Source of the DNA: Myxocyprinus asiaticus
Taxonomy: Eukaryota; Chordata; Actinopteri; Cypriniformes; Catostomidae
Direction: 5' to 3'
DNA: 64,000 nucleotides
Assembly (NCBI RefSeq): GCF_019703515.2
Contig: NC_059382.1
Span: forward strand, 15,727,001-15,791,000
Below, piece by piece: positions 43,748 to 57,779 of this stretch; within the stretch, counting starts at the first letter, position 1, and the number at the start of each line of letters is the position of its first letter. The notes beneath the pieces were generated by a model. That model ran no database searches. It saw nothing but the letters and a program-made list of their open reading frames with translations, and had not been told where the DNA came from. The position numbers were made by a program, and so were the translations under genes.

Positions 43748-46614
43748 GTTGCACATCTCACATCAAAGCCACCCACTCAAGCCTGGAGCAAGCAACACTC
43801 ACTTAGTCCAGAGGCCACCCTCACTCCAGCAATCAGATAACAGTACTAGGGAGAGGAGGAGACTGGAATAGGTCAACATGCAGTCAATAACTTGTTAATC
43901 TTTTACAGACTAAGTGAGAACTTCCAAAAGCTAGGCTGTTTGATCCCAACCTGGAGGCGGCTTTAGTGTGTACGTGTGTGTGGAGCCGAGGATGGGGTGA
44001 CGGATTGGGGCCTGGCACAGTGACTGCGCAGTGTTTCGCGGTGAGCCAGGCAGATGTAATGCCGTCTCCAGTTTCCATTCCTCTGGGCTGCAAGGATGAC
44101 TGCTGCGGATTCCAGAGGGGGCTCGCGAGCACATAATGCAGTGTCGTGTGGCTACAGATACTGTTTATCTAGGCACATTGGTACCAAGGATATGCGCTTT
44201 AAACATGGTACACTGCTCCTGCGGGTATGCTGGCTTTGAGAGGCACTCAGCGCTCTTAGCTACGAAACCACATCCACAATTCAATTGAGAGCTCTGTGGA
44301 AGGGAGGGGAAAAAACAAAGTGGGAGGAGGAAAAAAAGGTGCCCACGGTTCATTTGATCCACATTCAAGTGTGACGAAGGAGAATGTTTATGTATTTGCT
44401 TTACAGCCAAACCACCTGTAAGCACTTGAATATTAATAGATCATAAGGGCCTTTTCTCAGTAGGAGGCAATCATTACTTTCATACAACAATTATATTTGA
44501 CTTCTAGAGAATCAGAGTAACTAAGGTGACAATGAGGTCATGTCCATGAAGGATGGCAGGGTAGGTTATTGCTAGGCCCATACAGAATTTTCACACTTCA
44601 TTTTCCATGATTACTTGGGAGATAAAATCTGCGGCATGGATTTAAATATGGTAAAATGTGTTGAACAGAGTACCTAAATCGTATTGGTACTTGAATAGAA
44701 TTGGAAATCTGCAGATTCTGTACAGTGCTTGTTAGGGGTACTTTCAATCATCACAATTACTATTGCTCACACTTAAAATTAAGGGGTTTTCAACTATTTT
44801 AAGCTATAAATCATACAGCAAGTTGAGGAGGGGTGTGCCATATCATAGCAACCACCAAGCAACATCCTAGCAACGCACTAAAAAACACTCAGTTTTCTAT
44901 TAAATTCTATGCAGGCCCGAAATCATTCCAGTATGTTCTCAATGTTGATCTGACTAAAGGACACAAAATGCAATTGATGCTGGACAGCAGTACAAATCTA
45001 TTTTATGCTCCATGGTGGAAAAGTGCAGTCTCCTTTAAAAGCTTAGTCAGTCTAAAACAGGCCTTTGTTGGATTTTTTAAAAGCATAAAATAAATTAGCT
45101 AAACCCCAATCTCTAGATAGGAGTCTGACTGTAGAAAATAGGAGTACAGAAAGAGCATAATCCTTTTTCAGGAAACAGACAGTCACTATAATCTCTTTCC
45201 ATTTCAGTGCTCACTTTTATTTTACAGGGTCCTGTTAGTTTATTAATTCTCTGAAACATTCACCAGAGCAAATAAGATTTCACAATTCTTCATGCTGTGC
45301 TTCAGTGTTCATGATGTTAATTTGAGAGATGAGCTTACAATTTTTTAGGACAATGGATGATTCATCGTAGCTGAGGTGTTTGGAAAAAAGTTTGGCTAGA
45401 GCCAACCAGCTAAGCAACCTAACACAACTGCTTAAAAGCCTAGGAGTGTTAAGGCATAAAACTGTCAGCAAAAATATGGTCCACACAAGCAACTTTTCCT
45501 ACAAAAACAAGCTAGAAACTTGTGGTGAACAAAAGAAGGAACTCTAGTCAGGTCAAGAGTCTGTGGAGAGGAATGGGATGGGGGAGGGGGACCAGGGAGT
45601 ATGTTTCCATTGAAGCCTTAAAACCAAAGTGTCTGACCAAGGCTTTACAGCTACAAACTGAGGAACTGACATCCCAAGACACTGGTTTTACCACCTTTTG
45701 GAAACATTAAAAAAAGGCCCTGAGCAGACATTTCGTTTTCTTTTAATAACAGTAAATATGTCTGGAATTAAATATTTCAACACACTTAATCATCTCTGCT
45801 GATTCCTCAGTTGTTGAAACAAGGGGAAATCATACACATTTATACAGATATACACATTTACGGACAAATGTATTCCTACGATAACGTACTGTCTGTTAGT
45901 TATCATGCTACTACCTACACTGCAGGTCTTGGTCACACCCTCTACTAAATGTCAACTCTTAATTTTAGCTCAAGAAAAATGTGACCGTTAGGAGGAGAGA
46001 AATCAATTACAGTAAGACATCCGAATAAACAAAATAAATGTGCAAACACAAACTTTAAAAAAGAAATATATAAATACATACATCCATACTTATACCTAAC
46101 ATCAAATGAAGAAAAATTCTAAAAGAATGATGCAAAAAATAAATAAATAACATTTACTAGAGAAGGGATTTTAACAGCTTTTGTGTAATATTTCTCTAGC
46201 TGGAAAAAAGGTAATTTGGGGGAGAAAAACATATATGCACATTATCAGATTTCATAATGCCATTATAAAAGAGCTTATGCTCCAGGCAAATTCCACTATA
46301 ATGTCCAGCTCTTCGCTTGCAATGTGCATTAGCAGGCGACATCTCAGCCCAGACCCTTAATCCCTACTGATTGTCCAACTGTGCTCAGGCACGGCGCAGA
46401 ATGGAATCTGATACACAGTCAAAGCCCCATTGAAAACACACAGATTTGTGTGTGAATCTTGCCAAATTACACCGTTTCTAAACCCCACAAACAGGTGTTC
46501 AATGAAGCAGAGGACTTCAGATCCAGTCTTAATTGCTACCTCTGTGAAAACATTCTTAATTAATTGTTAATGAATTCTCATGAAACAGAAGATTTTTCAA
46601 ACAGGCTGGTTTGA

Positions 46615-46860
46615 GTATTTCTGTAACTGCTGATCTCCTGGCATTTTCATGCACAACAGTCTCTTGAATTTACTCAGAATGGTGCCAAAAACAAAAAACA
46701 TCCAGTGAGCAGCAGTTCTGTAGATGAAAATGCCTTGTTGATGAGAGAGGTCAACAGAGAATGGCCAGACTGGTTTGAACTGACTATGGTAACTCAGGTA
46801 ACCACTCTGTACAGTTGTGGTGAGAAGTATACCATCTCAGAATGCTATAATCTAATTTCC
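46615..46860 (+). mobile_element. Tc1-like remnant, sister to 25060-25476
   Basis: Shares long stretches with 25195-25345: CAACAGTCTCT, AACAAAAAACATCCAGTGAG and GAGGTCAACAGAGAATGGCC. Only the N-terminal transposase region is left, in broken frames; no termini recognised. Confidence 0.7.
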
Positions 46861-47705
46861 AGTCCCATTTGTTTAAATGACAACATGAGCTTAAACTGGC
46901 CTAGACTCCACAAGTTTATATAACCTAGTGATCCATGTTATCCCAACATGATTTGATTATGTTCCGAAGAGATTCTTGTGTGAACATCTGACCTTTTCTA
47001 AATAAATAAATTTAAAAATAAATAAATAAATAAGTCACAAAATTGCTTAGTTCTAAGTAACTTGACTAGTGACAGAGAAAAATGTGTCTTTTAAATATTA
47101 AAAAATATATATTTTTCAAAATCCTTATTTCAAAAAGTAAAAAAAAATAAATAAATAAAATAAAATAAAAAACACCAGGTTTTCAATGTGGTGTCAGACT
47201 TTTGGCTCTAGCCTTGGTTATCTAAAACCTTTTTTTCCATAGTTCTTGTTCTTGCTATTCTAATTTCTTTTTTCTTTTTCATCTTCTTTTAGTCATTCTT
47301 AATAACAGTAACTAATTTAAGACACTCCAGATGCTGGCTGTTTGTTTGTCAGTGACTCACAATAATCACAGGAGTGGTTGCTGGTGCCAAATCCGCAACA
47401 GACAGCCAGACTCTTCAGGTCAACCTTCCCCTTTAGAAGCCCGCTAGCAAACACTTGCCAAAATGCACAGGGATGAACTAAGCTGCCTTACGAGATCAGA
47501 TACCTTGATGCTTATCGGTTCTGTGATTGAGTGGAATTACAGTAAGTCTCATGGACCATAAGTCCTGTCCACCCTCACACTGCACGCGACTGTATCCTTA
47601 CATCAATTCCTCACTCTGCTATCAAATAAGGATTGGAAACAATACATGTTTAAAAAGCTAAAGTGTGTACATTTTCAATGTAAAAACACCTGCTCCTATC
47701 CAAGC

Positions 47706-48220
47706 TTAAAGGAATATTCTGCTTTCAATACAAGTTAAGCTCAATTAACAGCATTTGTGGCATAATGTTAATTACCAGAACAAAATCATTTTTAGTTGTT
47801 CCTCCTTTTCTTTACAAAAAATAAAAATAAATAAGTAAAAAAAGTGCAAAAACCTGCATTTCACAGAGGCTCTTGTAATGGAAATGAATGGGGCCAATCT
47901 GGAAATGTTAAAATAGTTAGTTTTACAACATATATGCAATTTTACAACACATGACGACATAACACTGTAAACCCTATAGCCAATGAATGACCGAAAAAAT
48001 TACGATTTAAACAATTTCACAGCTTAAATAATACAATAATACAAGTTTTAACAGAACAATTAACCTGCTTTTATTAAATTATAAGCTTCAAATCTTCTAA
48101 AACTGGACCAGTTCACTTTATTGTAAGTGCTTCTGTGTAACATGTAGTAAACCCGTAATATTCATTTAATACACAGAGACAACTATAAGTAAACCATTCG
48201 AAGGCTGAGTTCCCCAAAAT
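47706..48220 (+). mobile_element. AT-rich MITE-like repeat (TTAAAGGAATATTC start)
   Basis: Starts TTAAAGGAATATTCTGCTTT and runs on with CAATACAAGTTAAGCTCAAT, AGCATTTGTGGCATAATGTT and GGAAATGAATGGGGCCAATC. I recognise this as a repeat common in cyprinid genomes, from memory. The right end is uncertain. Confidence 0.55.
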
Positions 48221-48398
48221 GTGTAAACATTGTGGCTCTGTGGCACTATCAAAACATTGTTCTATTTAAGCATCCTGACCAGCCCAACACAGCAACATTG
48301 GCTCGACCAGTGGCGTAAGTTTGGGGCGGGAATTTTTGCTTAATGCCACCTTTAATTTTTTACAGGAATGACAACGAGACTGTGTGGGATAGAATTAA

Positions 48399-48990
48399 GG
48401 CCTGTTCACACAAAGAACGATAACTATAATCATAAAATTGTAAAAATCATTCTAACTGTAAGAGAATAGCGGAGTCCACACCACTATAACGATAACGACA
48501 CAGAGGAACGATATTGTTGGAATCACTTTCAGAGCTATTTTTTTTCCAGCTGATGAATGCTAAAATCATTGACAGCCAATCAAACTCCATCCAACTTTAA
48601 AGGGCTCGATCTGCAAAGTGCATTCATCTTCAAAAACCCATTCCAGCAATGGATCGCCACTTATTTTTACACACAAGAACGAAATGGAAACTCCTGCCCG
48701 GCAATGTTTTTTTCTGCATTTTTCTTCAGTATTAACGGAGATGAATAAAAGGCATTAAGGGCATAAATTTACCTCAGGTATCCAGTGCTAATGTCGACAA
48801 CATTGTCTTGTCTCCTTTGAAGTTGTATGCATCTGTTTTTATTTTGGTTTCTTTGCAAAACGTAGAGCAGTAGCAGGTCATCTAAACCCATTTTTTTGAC
48901 CGTGAACATAACTGTGGTGCGCGAAACAAAGTTATCATCTGTTGGGTGTGAACTAATATAGTTATCATTATAGTTATCATTCTTATCATC
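48399..48990 (+). mobile_element. MITE with GAACGATAACTATAAT inverted ends
   Basis: The left part reads GGCCTGTTCACACAAAGAAC then GATAACTATAATC; the right part has ATTATAGTTATCATTCT, its near-reverse complement, next to GTTGGGTGTGAACTA. About 590 bp without coding capacity. Resembles fish hAT-type MITEs of the 'GTTCACACCAAGAACGATAA' style. Confidence 0.6.
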
Positions 48991-50320
48991 CTTTAACACT
49001 CTCTACATTGGGCTGTACTGTAATTGAAAGTGTTTTGGATTGTTCCACTGATGAAACAATGAAAACAAATATTCCCAAGAAAACATCTTTCCTGTCAAAA
49101 ATCAAATATGGCACTGCTGTGACTGTGAATAAGATCTATTTAGGAAAACTGTTTGAAGACAAAAAAAATTCAGTTCCGTTTTGTGACGCTAGTAGCACTC
49201 AGCAGTAACGTCCTCAGAGGGGAGAAAAGAGCAGAGGAGGACAGACAGAGAAAAACGGATACTCTGGATAAAGTTAGTGCTGTGCACCGCTTCTCAGAGC
49301 AGCATCCTTTAATTACGCATCTATGAATAGAACCTCCAACACCACAGCACAAGCGCCAGCTACTAGACTGGCTGCCATTTTCCACTCACCCTTTAGTTGT
49401 CCATCCAACACACACTATTGAGATGTATTTCTTGCATAACTGCTTTATGATTTTTTTGGTCTGTACATTCCAGTCAATGTAGAGTCGCCACATTGTTTCT
49501 TTTCAAGCCGGCCTTTACCCTCTATGAAATCAAAACACTCCAGATGGAGCTGTGGTTGGCCCTGTGGCTGGAGTGACACTTTCCACTGTGTCTTCAAATA
49601 GTTCATTTCGGACAATTCCGGCAAAGCAGCAGAAGCTAAACATCTCACTAGTTAAAAATCACTGCATTTCACAGTGCTGAATGGGCATTTCTAGCAAATC
49701 TAAAAGAGCTGTTTTTGATCATGTGTCTAATGATGTCAGGAACGTAATGTCAGCATAGATGCGAACGCACCTCTTGGGGAATGCTCGGCTTGACCTCGTT
49801 AGTCAGCATCTAGGGGCTCTTTTCTGAATCAAGGACTAAGGGGATTTTTTCCAGCCTTTTTGGTGCCAAACAATTTCAGAACTCAACACAATTATTCGAG
49901 CCCTTTCGATTCATGCCTGAGCAAATAAGGTGATAACAGACACATTCCATTATTTCTGAATAAAGCTGACAGGAGGAAGGTTAAACTGTTTGAAGTTTAC
50001 AGCACCCCGCTGTTATCTAAAACAAGCCGTCCAGAGCACTCTCCACATGAGGGCAGAGGATGTCTGACAAAGGGCCGCACTGGGGGTTAGCACTCTAGGG
50101 ACCTAGGCTGGGGCCTCCCTGGGCTGGGACAACAATCTTCAGTGAAAGAGTATCCAAAAACATTAAACAATTCCTCCAAATGAGCAACCAAAATTTGTGA
50201 TTCTCACACACACACGTTGGATCTCCACAATAAGGATTTCTTCTGTTGACCAAGTTGGGACGGTGGTTCAGATTTGTACTTGACCAGCCAATATTTTCAC
50301 TAGCCCCACCTCAAAAAAAT
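48991..50320. promoter_or_regulatory. Intron block with candidate conserved non-coding DNA
   Basis: No exon or repeat recognised. The part 49740-50150 is repeat-poor with mixed composition (TCGGCTTGACCTCGTTAGTC, GCAAATAAGGTGATAACAGA, TGCCTGAGCAAATAAGG) and stands out from neighbouring AT-rich intron. Its regulatory role is conjecture. Confidence 0.22.
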
Positions 50321-51005
50321 TTAAAGGTATAGTTCACCCAAAAATGAAAATTCTTTTACTCACCCTCATGCCATCCCAGATGTGTGTGACTTTCTTTCTT
50401 CAGCAGAACACAAACAAAGATTTTTAGAAAATTATCTCAGCTCTGTAGGTCCATACAATGCAAAGTAAAGGATGATCAGACCTTTGTAGCTCCAAAAATC
50501 ACAAAGGAAACATAAAAGTAATCCATATGACTCCAGTGTTTAAATCCATATTTTCAGATTCAATATAATAGGTGTGAGTGAGGAACAGAAAAATAGTTAA
50601 GGCCTTTTTTACTCTAAATTTCCACTTTAACTTTCACATTCAGATGTGAAAGTGAAACTTAACAGGCACCACACGTGATTTTCAGATGTAAAAGTGGAGA
50701 TTTAGAGTAAAAAAGGACTTAAATATTAAATATCCTCATCCACACCTATTATATTGCATCTGAAGATATGGACTTAAACACTGGAGTCTTATGGATTACT
50801 TTTCTGTTTCCTTTATGGGATTCTTGGAGCTACAAAGGTCTGATCACCATTCACTTGCATTGTATGGACCAACAAAACGGAGAGATTCTTCTAAAAATCT
50901 CTGTTTGTGTACTGCCTAAGAAAAGGAAGTCATACACATCTGGGATGGCATGAGAGTGAGTAAATGATGTTAGAATTTTTATTTTTGGGTGAACTATCCC
51001 TTTAA
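50321..51005 (+). mobile_element. TTAA-flanked MITE, head-to-head palindromic form
   Basis: Left TTAAAGGTATAGTTCACCCA, right TTTTGGGTGAACTATCCCTTTAA (TTAA at 50321-50324 and 51002-51005). The two halves are inverted copies: TTACTCACCCTCATGCCATC and CAGATGTGTGTGACTTTC on the left mirror TACACATCTGGGATGGCATG then AGAGTGAGTAA on the right, and ATCCATATGACTCCAGTGTT mirrors AACACTGGAGTCTTATGGAT. 685 bp, about twice a single unit. Confidence 0.85.
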
Positions 51006-52684
51006 TATTTTACATTTAGCAACATATTTTCATATTAGTCAGAAAGAAATACATTTATATTTTCTTCAACTTTAACTTTTTTTTACCAAAAATCACAATC
51101 ATTTATTAGGTTTTAAAGCAATATTCAAAATTTTACAGCTATACATTTATAAATGCACATTTGTTGGGAAATGATGGCACAGAGTGATTTGTTCATAACT
51201 CTATCACAAATCATTCTCGTAATTTCGACCTCATGTATCTAGAGCTAGACAACTTTACTTTGGTGACAATTAAATGTTCAATCAGTCACAGAAAACCAAA
51301 TGTTTACAATTGCAAGGCATAAAAAACAAAATGGGCACTGGTCATCAGGCCATAATTTTTGTTGAAGATCGATAGGATAGTTATTTGCTCAGATCTGTTG
51401 TTCTGGAAACCTTCAACTCTTTATTAGATCAAAGAAATGATTTGCACTAATATTTGTCAAAGTAATGTCCCTGAGCTCTTGTTAAGTATTAGGCCTTGAT
51501 TGTTGAAAATATGTTTGCCTTGTTCTACATTCCAAAGCAGATTTCTGTAACTGATATATACAAATAAAAGGACAGCAGGTTTGACAGTCACTGTGCAGTT
51601 AGCCAACTGTTAGTCTGTGCCACACGCTAATGGGGCAAAGGCTGCTTGCAGCTCTGAGGTTTAAAGGTTAGCCAATAGCACCACCTAGAGAAAAATATGT
51701 TCTGTCCAAAGCCAGGACAATTTAATTAGTCTAAATTCACTGCCATTTTTGCAATTATCTTATACAGGATTTTGCAAGTGCTTTAATCAAAAGCACTGGA
51801 ATGTAATAGTTTGCACAGAAACCTTGTTCTATAATGCTCATAAGCAATATAAGAGCATGCTACTTCCTAACTGAGAGGGATGGCTAAAGAGTGTTTAGTA
51901 CATTAGCCCAAAAACAGTGATTTTTCCATAGGTATACTCTCATCACAACTACCTAATATAAAACCATTCATTTATTCATGAATCACAATTCACAGCATTT
52001 TTGGCCCTTTGTTAAAGCAAGCAATCATCCATTGGCATTAATCAAATTCAATTAAACAATTAAACACACTAACAATTAAACAGTCGATTCTGGACATGTG
52101 TCCTTTCTCTGAAGAAAGATCTAGCTGTAGCTTTCAGATATTTGTTAAAATGATTCTATGCATAAATCCTCTTTATAAATTACTACACCTCAGCTCCATC
52201 ATGGCACACAGGCATGAGTTTTGTTTCTTGTTGGCATCAGTTCAATACTGTGTGGTTAAGGTAAAACATTCATTAGTAATGTTTTGATCAACTAAGACAT
52301 GCAACATTTCCTTATGTTTTAATAACAACATGCACAAAACATCCGAACTTGGAGGTACGCGCATACAATAGTATATCCTCAAATGAAGTCTCCAATAGTG
52401 TGCGTTAGGGAGGATGACAGATATTTGAAGGATTTCACTTAGGGCAATGGCTATCAGCTGCTTTCAGCACCATCTTATTAGGAGAGCCCTCAACCTGCAA
52501 CACACACCTCACAATGAGCTATTGTGACTGGACTGGATATCCGGAGAAACAAACATAACTATACATAACATTGAAAAGTGATCAGATAACTGCCTATCAA
52601 AATGAGCCAGGGCAATCGTTCAAGGTCAGGTTGAAGACATTCCTGTCCTGGTTTTATTATATTCATCCATAAAATTAATCAAAT

Positions 52685-52930
52685 GGTCGGAACCATGGCC
52701 TAGCAGTTAGCACACAAGAGTCATTGTGCTCAAGCGAAAGAAACACAGGTTCGAATCCAGCCCACATCATGTCTCTATTAATATAAAAAGTTATAAAAAG
52801 CCCAAATATAAAAAATAATGTCTCTGATGATGACTAAAGCATGTTGTGACATGGCTGACAAACTGATCGATGAAATATGAAGCTGTCTCACACCTTCTAA
52901 ATGGAGTGAGGACTTCTCGGGTCTTCTCTT
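52685..52930 (+). mobile_element. Probable tRNA-derived SINE
   Basis: ACCATGGCCTAGCAGTTAGC gives an A box (52695-52709) and ACAGGTTCGAATCCAGCCC a canonical B box (52748-52758), at the right spacing for a tRNA-like pol III promoter. The flanks do not pair into an acceptor stem, so it is not a tRNA gene. The 3' limit is uncertain. Confidence 0.6.
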
Positions 52931-53769
52931 CTTTGTGGGTTGAAACTGTACCTGTTCAGTGCTTGGGGTATTTTATCTAATAGGGAAGGAGGGCTTTGTT
53001 GAAGTCAATACATTTCAGGAGAGACTGACATGAACAAGATCAATGAGCACTAAAGTTCTGTCAGAGTGTTAACTCTTTAAAGAGGGAAGAAAGAAGGATG
53101 TGTGGAGAGGAAAAGGAGAGGAAAATGACAGTGACTGATGAACAAGCATGTCAAAGCAGGACCTAGCCCTTGTGCTTGAGGGCAGGTTCACCAGCTGATG
53201 ACTTACATTGGCTGCTTCTCTGAACAATAGGTCTCAACACAATCAAGGGCCAAGCAGACAGTGACTCTTGAGGAATAAAATAAGCTGACATGCAAAAGGG
53301 TGACATGCCTGACACATTCACCTCCTCCTTAAATTAGCCATACTTCTAAATTTCTGTAGAATTTAATGTCTAAAATCCCCTTTTAATGTTACACCACTAA
53401 TAAAGTTTTCTTGTAGCAAAAAAACAAACAAATCATAAATTCATTTTAAATGACCATTTTCCACCCTTTCCCTAACCATTAGAATTAGTCAGCCTGTTTT
53501 TGCTACTTCACCTAGAACACTACAATGAGTTATTGACACTACAATGGCCTGTGCAATCTGACCTCTAGGTGCCGGTATGTAAATGTCAGTAGACATATGT
53601 TAATGTGCACATGGTTTAGACGTTAATACTGTGAAGACTTCTAAATGACCCATTTTTGTAGCTTGGTTTACATTAAAAAAAACTGGGTGGACTAGTGTGG
53701 AGCTTTGCACTGTGAACATTAGCGCATTTCTATAAAATACACAAAACTTTTTTTTTTATTTAAAAAGAG

Positions 53770-54050
53770 CATGAAATATCCATAATAGAATGGAGTACAG
53801 TTTTTGAGAAAACTAGTGGAAAAGCTTCTAATTTGCCTCAATTTCTAATTTAATACAAAATGTCTTAGTATTTGCCATGTCCCACTTTTGCTTTAATGAA
53901 AGCACGCACTTGAACTGGCATGTACAACAGTTGATTTTTGTTATCCCAGCATAATCTGACAACATTCCAAAGAGCATCTTGTGTGCTTCAATGGAAGTGC
54001 CCAAGTGTCTGGGAGCTTTGTGCTTTGGTAGGACCCAGTGAGGCATCACA
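53770..54050 (-). mobile_element. Tc1-like transposon remnant beside a BCAS3 exon
   Basis: AGTATTTGCCATGTCCCACTTTTGCTTTAA and GCATAATCTGACAACATTCC correspond to the C-terminal region of the same family as 21290-21480; a further related scrap is near 46930-46980. The remnant ends within about 20 bp of the exon at 54068. Confidence 0.45.
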
Positions 54051-54062
54051 GTGAGGTGTTCA

Positions 54063-54296
<234 letters not shown>

Positions 54297-54530
54297 CTAT
54301 GCAATCTGATCTTCACAGTTATGTAAGATGCAACTTACTTTAACGAAGATGTGGTTTGGCATTTTGTTTAAACAAAGTGTGTTCCAAGTTATGTTCCATT
54401 GTACTGACCAAAACTATGAGACAAAACGTTTTTCATGTCATTTTCAGGACTGACATCTATTCGTCCTATTATATTATAAAGCCCTAAACATGTTGCCCTC
54501 TTGCAAGTGCTTGACATATATTTTAACCCC

Positions 54531-54555
54531 CTAACCCTAACCCTACCTAACCCTG
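54531..54555 (+). repeat. Short telomere-like CCCTAA run
   Basis: CCCCCTAACCCTAACCCTAC followed by CTAACCCTG: about four imperfect CCCTAA units. Confidence 0.7.
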
Positions 54556-54772
54556 TACAAAGGAAGATTTTAGCTTAATAGTTTTTTTTGTATGAAATTC
54601 ACACAAAATTCTTTATAAGATGTTTGTGAATATGTTAGTGTTTTATTAACACAGCTGCAACCCAAAACTCAAACCCAAATGACTATTGTGATCAATGTGT
54701 AAATTCTGCCAAACCCCACAGTGCAACAGCTCTGCATCTGAAAGGAAGAAGTGATGTATTCAAGGAGTTTAA

Positions 54773-54799
<27 letters not shown>
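54773..54799 (+). repeat. (CA)n microsatellite
   Basis: About 13 CA units. Confidence 0.9.
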
Positions 54800-54804
<5 letters not shown>

Positions 54805-55009
54805 AGCAGGAGGAAACAAATATAGTGTCACTACAAGATTTGATATCCAATGGAGATTAATAGCTTCCAGCTAAAAGAGCGGGAACAATGATCTGTAATT
54901 CATCCATTTATGTTACAACAGGAAACTTCCATGAAGATACTGAGGAATTAATTTCTTCAGAATAAGCTTCATAGCTTTTTCTATGTTATTATTGTATGTT
55001 ATTATAAAG

Positions 55010-55054
55010 AAAGAGGAAGGAAGGAAGAAGGGAAGGAGGGAAAGAAAGAAAGAA
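55010..55054 (+). repeat. Purine-rich GGAA/GAAA tract
   Basis: AAAGAGGAAGGAAGGAAGAA and similar; a homopurine stretch of about 45 nt. Confidence 0.85.
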
Positions 55055-55468
55055 AATTGCTCCACAAGGGGCTATTCTCTGGTCAGTGGCCCTCTGTTAA
55101 GTTTGCTCATGAAAGAGATTATAACTAAGCCCATGAGACAGCCAGAAAGAAGAGTGATAAATCTAATGGAGTGTTGCATTAAGGAGTAAGGCAGCTTTTA
55201 ATAAGATCCAGTCCAAACAGAAAACAGTCTTGCTCTAAAACCCAGACATTTATTTCAGACTGCAAAAAAATGCCACCGTGACACAAACCAGATCACTTTT
55301 ATTGGGGGCAAAAACTGACAATGTTGTTCTGTACGAGAATATACTATTGCTTTGAAAAGTATTAGTGTATGGATAGCTCCAAAGAGCAAATAAACGTCTC
55401 GCAGGAAATAAAGAGTTGTGAGGAGTGGATGATGATGATGAAGGGTAGGAGCATGTCCCCTGAGAGTT

Positions 55469-55487
55469 GGGGGGGGGGGGGGGGGGG
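55469..55487 (+). repeat. Poly-G tract (19 nt)
   Basis: Uninterrupted run of G; poly-C in the BCAS3 pre-mRNA. Confidence 0.9.
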
Positions 55488-56847
55488 AGAATAGAAAACA
55501 CCAGAGATCATTTCTGGAGTCACGGGAGAATGGCATAGACAGTAAATTCCATAAAGCTGTTTTATATGAAAGCCACAAACAGGAATAGTCTGCTTTGGGA
55601 GGAGCCAAGCTTCTTGTGAGGTTGGCTCTGGTGTGATGGGCCATTGTCGATGGAGATCTAAATGCAGGAAACCTCTTTTAGAGAGGGATTTTAAAAAGTG
55701 TTGACTCTGGCGAATCAGAGCAGTAGAGGTGAATAAATAAGCAGAATAAATCACACCTCTGAATGAGGGTAACATGTAGGTCGGCCAAAGTAGACTGGGG
55801 AATACATGATTTAACTATCATATTTTTTAGAGCCCACAAAATGGAAGGATCTATTTACATGGGTCAGAATCAACAGTGGAAAAAAGGATAGCGAAACCTG
55901 TTCAAACTTAACCTCTCTCTGTGAAAAAAATCCTTGAACAGGAGAACTGCAAATTTTAAAGCTAGCCTTTAACCAGAGTACTCTATTAATGTGAACATGT
56001 GCCAGAAGAACACCTAGAAGTGCAGGACAGCAGGACAAAAAAGCTCATCCGGCTTATAGGACTGTCAATTTAAAACATTCATTTGGTTAATTATTAATTA
56101 TTTGAATACATACATATGAACAGACCAGACCAACAATTAAAAAATAGTGCAGATGGAATGCAAATGTGTACCGTGTGAATGGCCCCTATGGGCCAGTAAG
56201 GCTACTGTTCAGTAATTTGAAAATAAAACAAACAATATATTGATTTGTAAAGGCACTTTTTCTGTAATAATAATGTAAAGTCTTTGAATTCCAAGCAATT
56301 ATATCTGATTATTTGCAATTAATTAATTGATCTGCATATTATGTAATTAATTTAAGATTTTATTCAAATCCTTGGTAGGCATGAAAACAAAGAGTAGACC
56401 TTTCTGCTACTTCAATGACCTGCCTGTGATCTCACACTAAAAGGCTACAGTCGTGCCCGCAAAGGGGGAAACAACCACAGGAAGTGGCTAAATCATGAAA
56501 TCAGGAGAACGAGGCCTGGAACAGTGTCTGTGAACGTATGGTGGAGCATGTGCTCTTACGACAAGGTGATGACAAACCCCTTTGCGCTATAAGTAGCTCT
56601 AATAGTGAATGAGTTATGAATGGGATTAATTGATTATTTATCTCAGAGAAAAGGGGAATGAATCTGGGTTTTTTGGGATCAAGGTCAGATGGGTGAAGAG
56701 TGTTCTGTAAACAGAGCAAACATTGGTGTTGTTGCCAATGATGGGCCAGAAATCTTGTCATTCACAGGCCTTTGTTAATACCATTCCTTGCCCTTATAAT
56801 ATTGAACAATCCCTGAACTGTACAGAATATGATAAGTGAGCATTTTA

Positions 56848-57057
<210 letters not shown>

Positions 57058-57779
57058 TTAAGAACCTTTGTACTTGGTTTTTTTGTTTTTTTTTAACCCT
57101 TTGATGCATAATGCCCACTATAGCAATCAGATCTTTAAAAGCTAATTTAACCCTTCAGGGTGTGATGTAACATTAAAACCACCATGGATTATTTTTTACC
57201 AATACTCATAATTGTATATGACTGTCCTCTTTATAGGTGTACAAATGAATTTCACATGTAAAACCACTTGTATGTAATTGAATGGGTCAATGTGCATAGA
57301 CACAAATTTATGAACAATTTACACAAATATTAATTCTGCTCGTGTTGTTGTTGTTTTTTTTGTTTTGTTTTTTTATTGGTTTTTTTACATATTATAAAAA
57401 TGGTTGACGAAAGTGGTGATGAACCAAGTAACTTTTATTCCAGTGGACAGATGTGTAACTTTCTCAAAATACTTAAATTTGGGGAAAAAAGGATTGGGAA
57501 TTGTATATTGTATACCAATGATTTTTCAAAAGGTTAAAAGAAAAACTACTTTAATTCTCTGAAAAATTGATGCCAACCACTCCTAAGTATTATTGCAACA
57601 CTCAAATCAATATCGCAAATAAAGGTTCCCACATCCAGAGATTGTGTTGAGCAATTACCAGAAAAACATGTTTATTTTCGGTGTTATGTCAGGCAACGTC
57701 AACAGAAAGGTGTGTGAAAGTCTGTAAGTGTTTGTGCGAGTGTGTCTGTGTTTGCTCAGTGATATGAAATGAGAAGAGA

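Larger units (their letters stand above)
43151..47705. other. BCAS3 intron, no gene seen
   Basis: Contains a CA microsatellite (43695-43745), a cyprinid-style AGCAACCACCAAGCAACATC stretch (44848-44880), candidate conserved DNA (46270-46440) and a Tc1-like remnant (46615-46860). Confidence 0.6.

Noticed and set aside
46705..46923. Plus-strand frame with VNREWPDWFELTM
   Set aside because: Out-of-frame translation of the Tc1-like remnant; the real transposase frame there is broken.
52685..52765. tRNA gene with good A and B boxes
   Set aside because: Flanks cannot form an acceptor stem and the anticodon arm is not credible; better explained as a SINE head.
55255..55775. Overlapping minus-strand frames of 129 and 137 codons
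   Set aside because: They run through the poly-G tract (PPPPPP translation) and overlap each other in different frames; no homology recognised.
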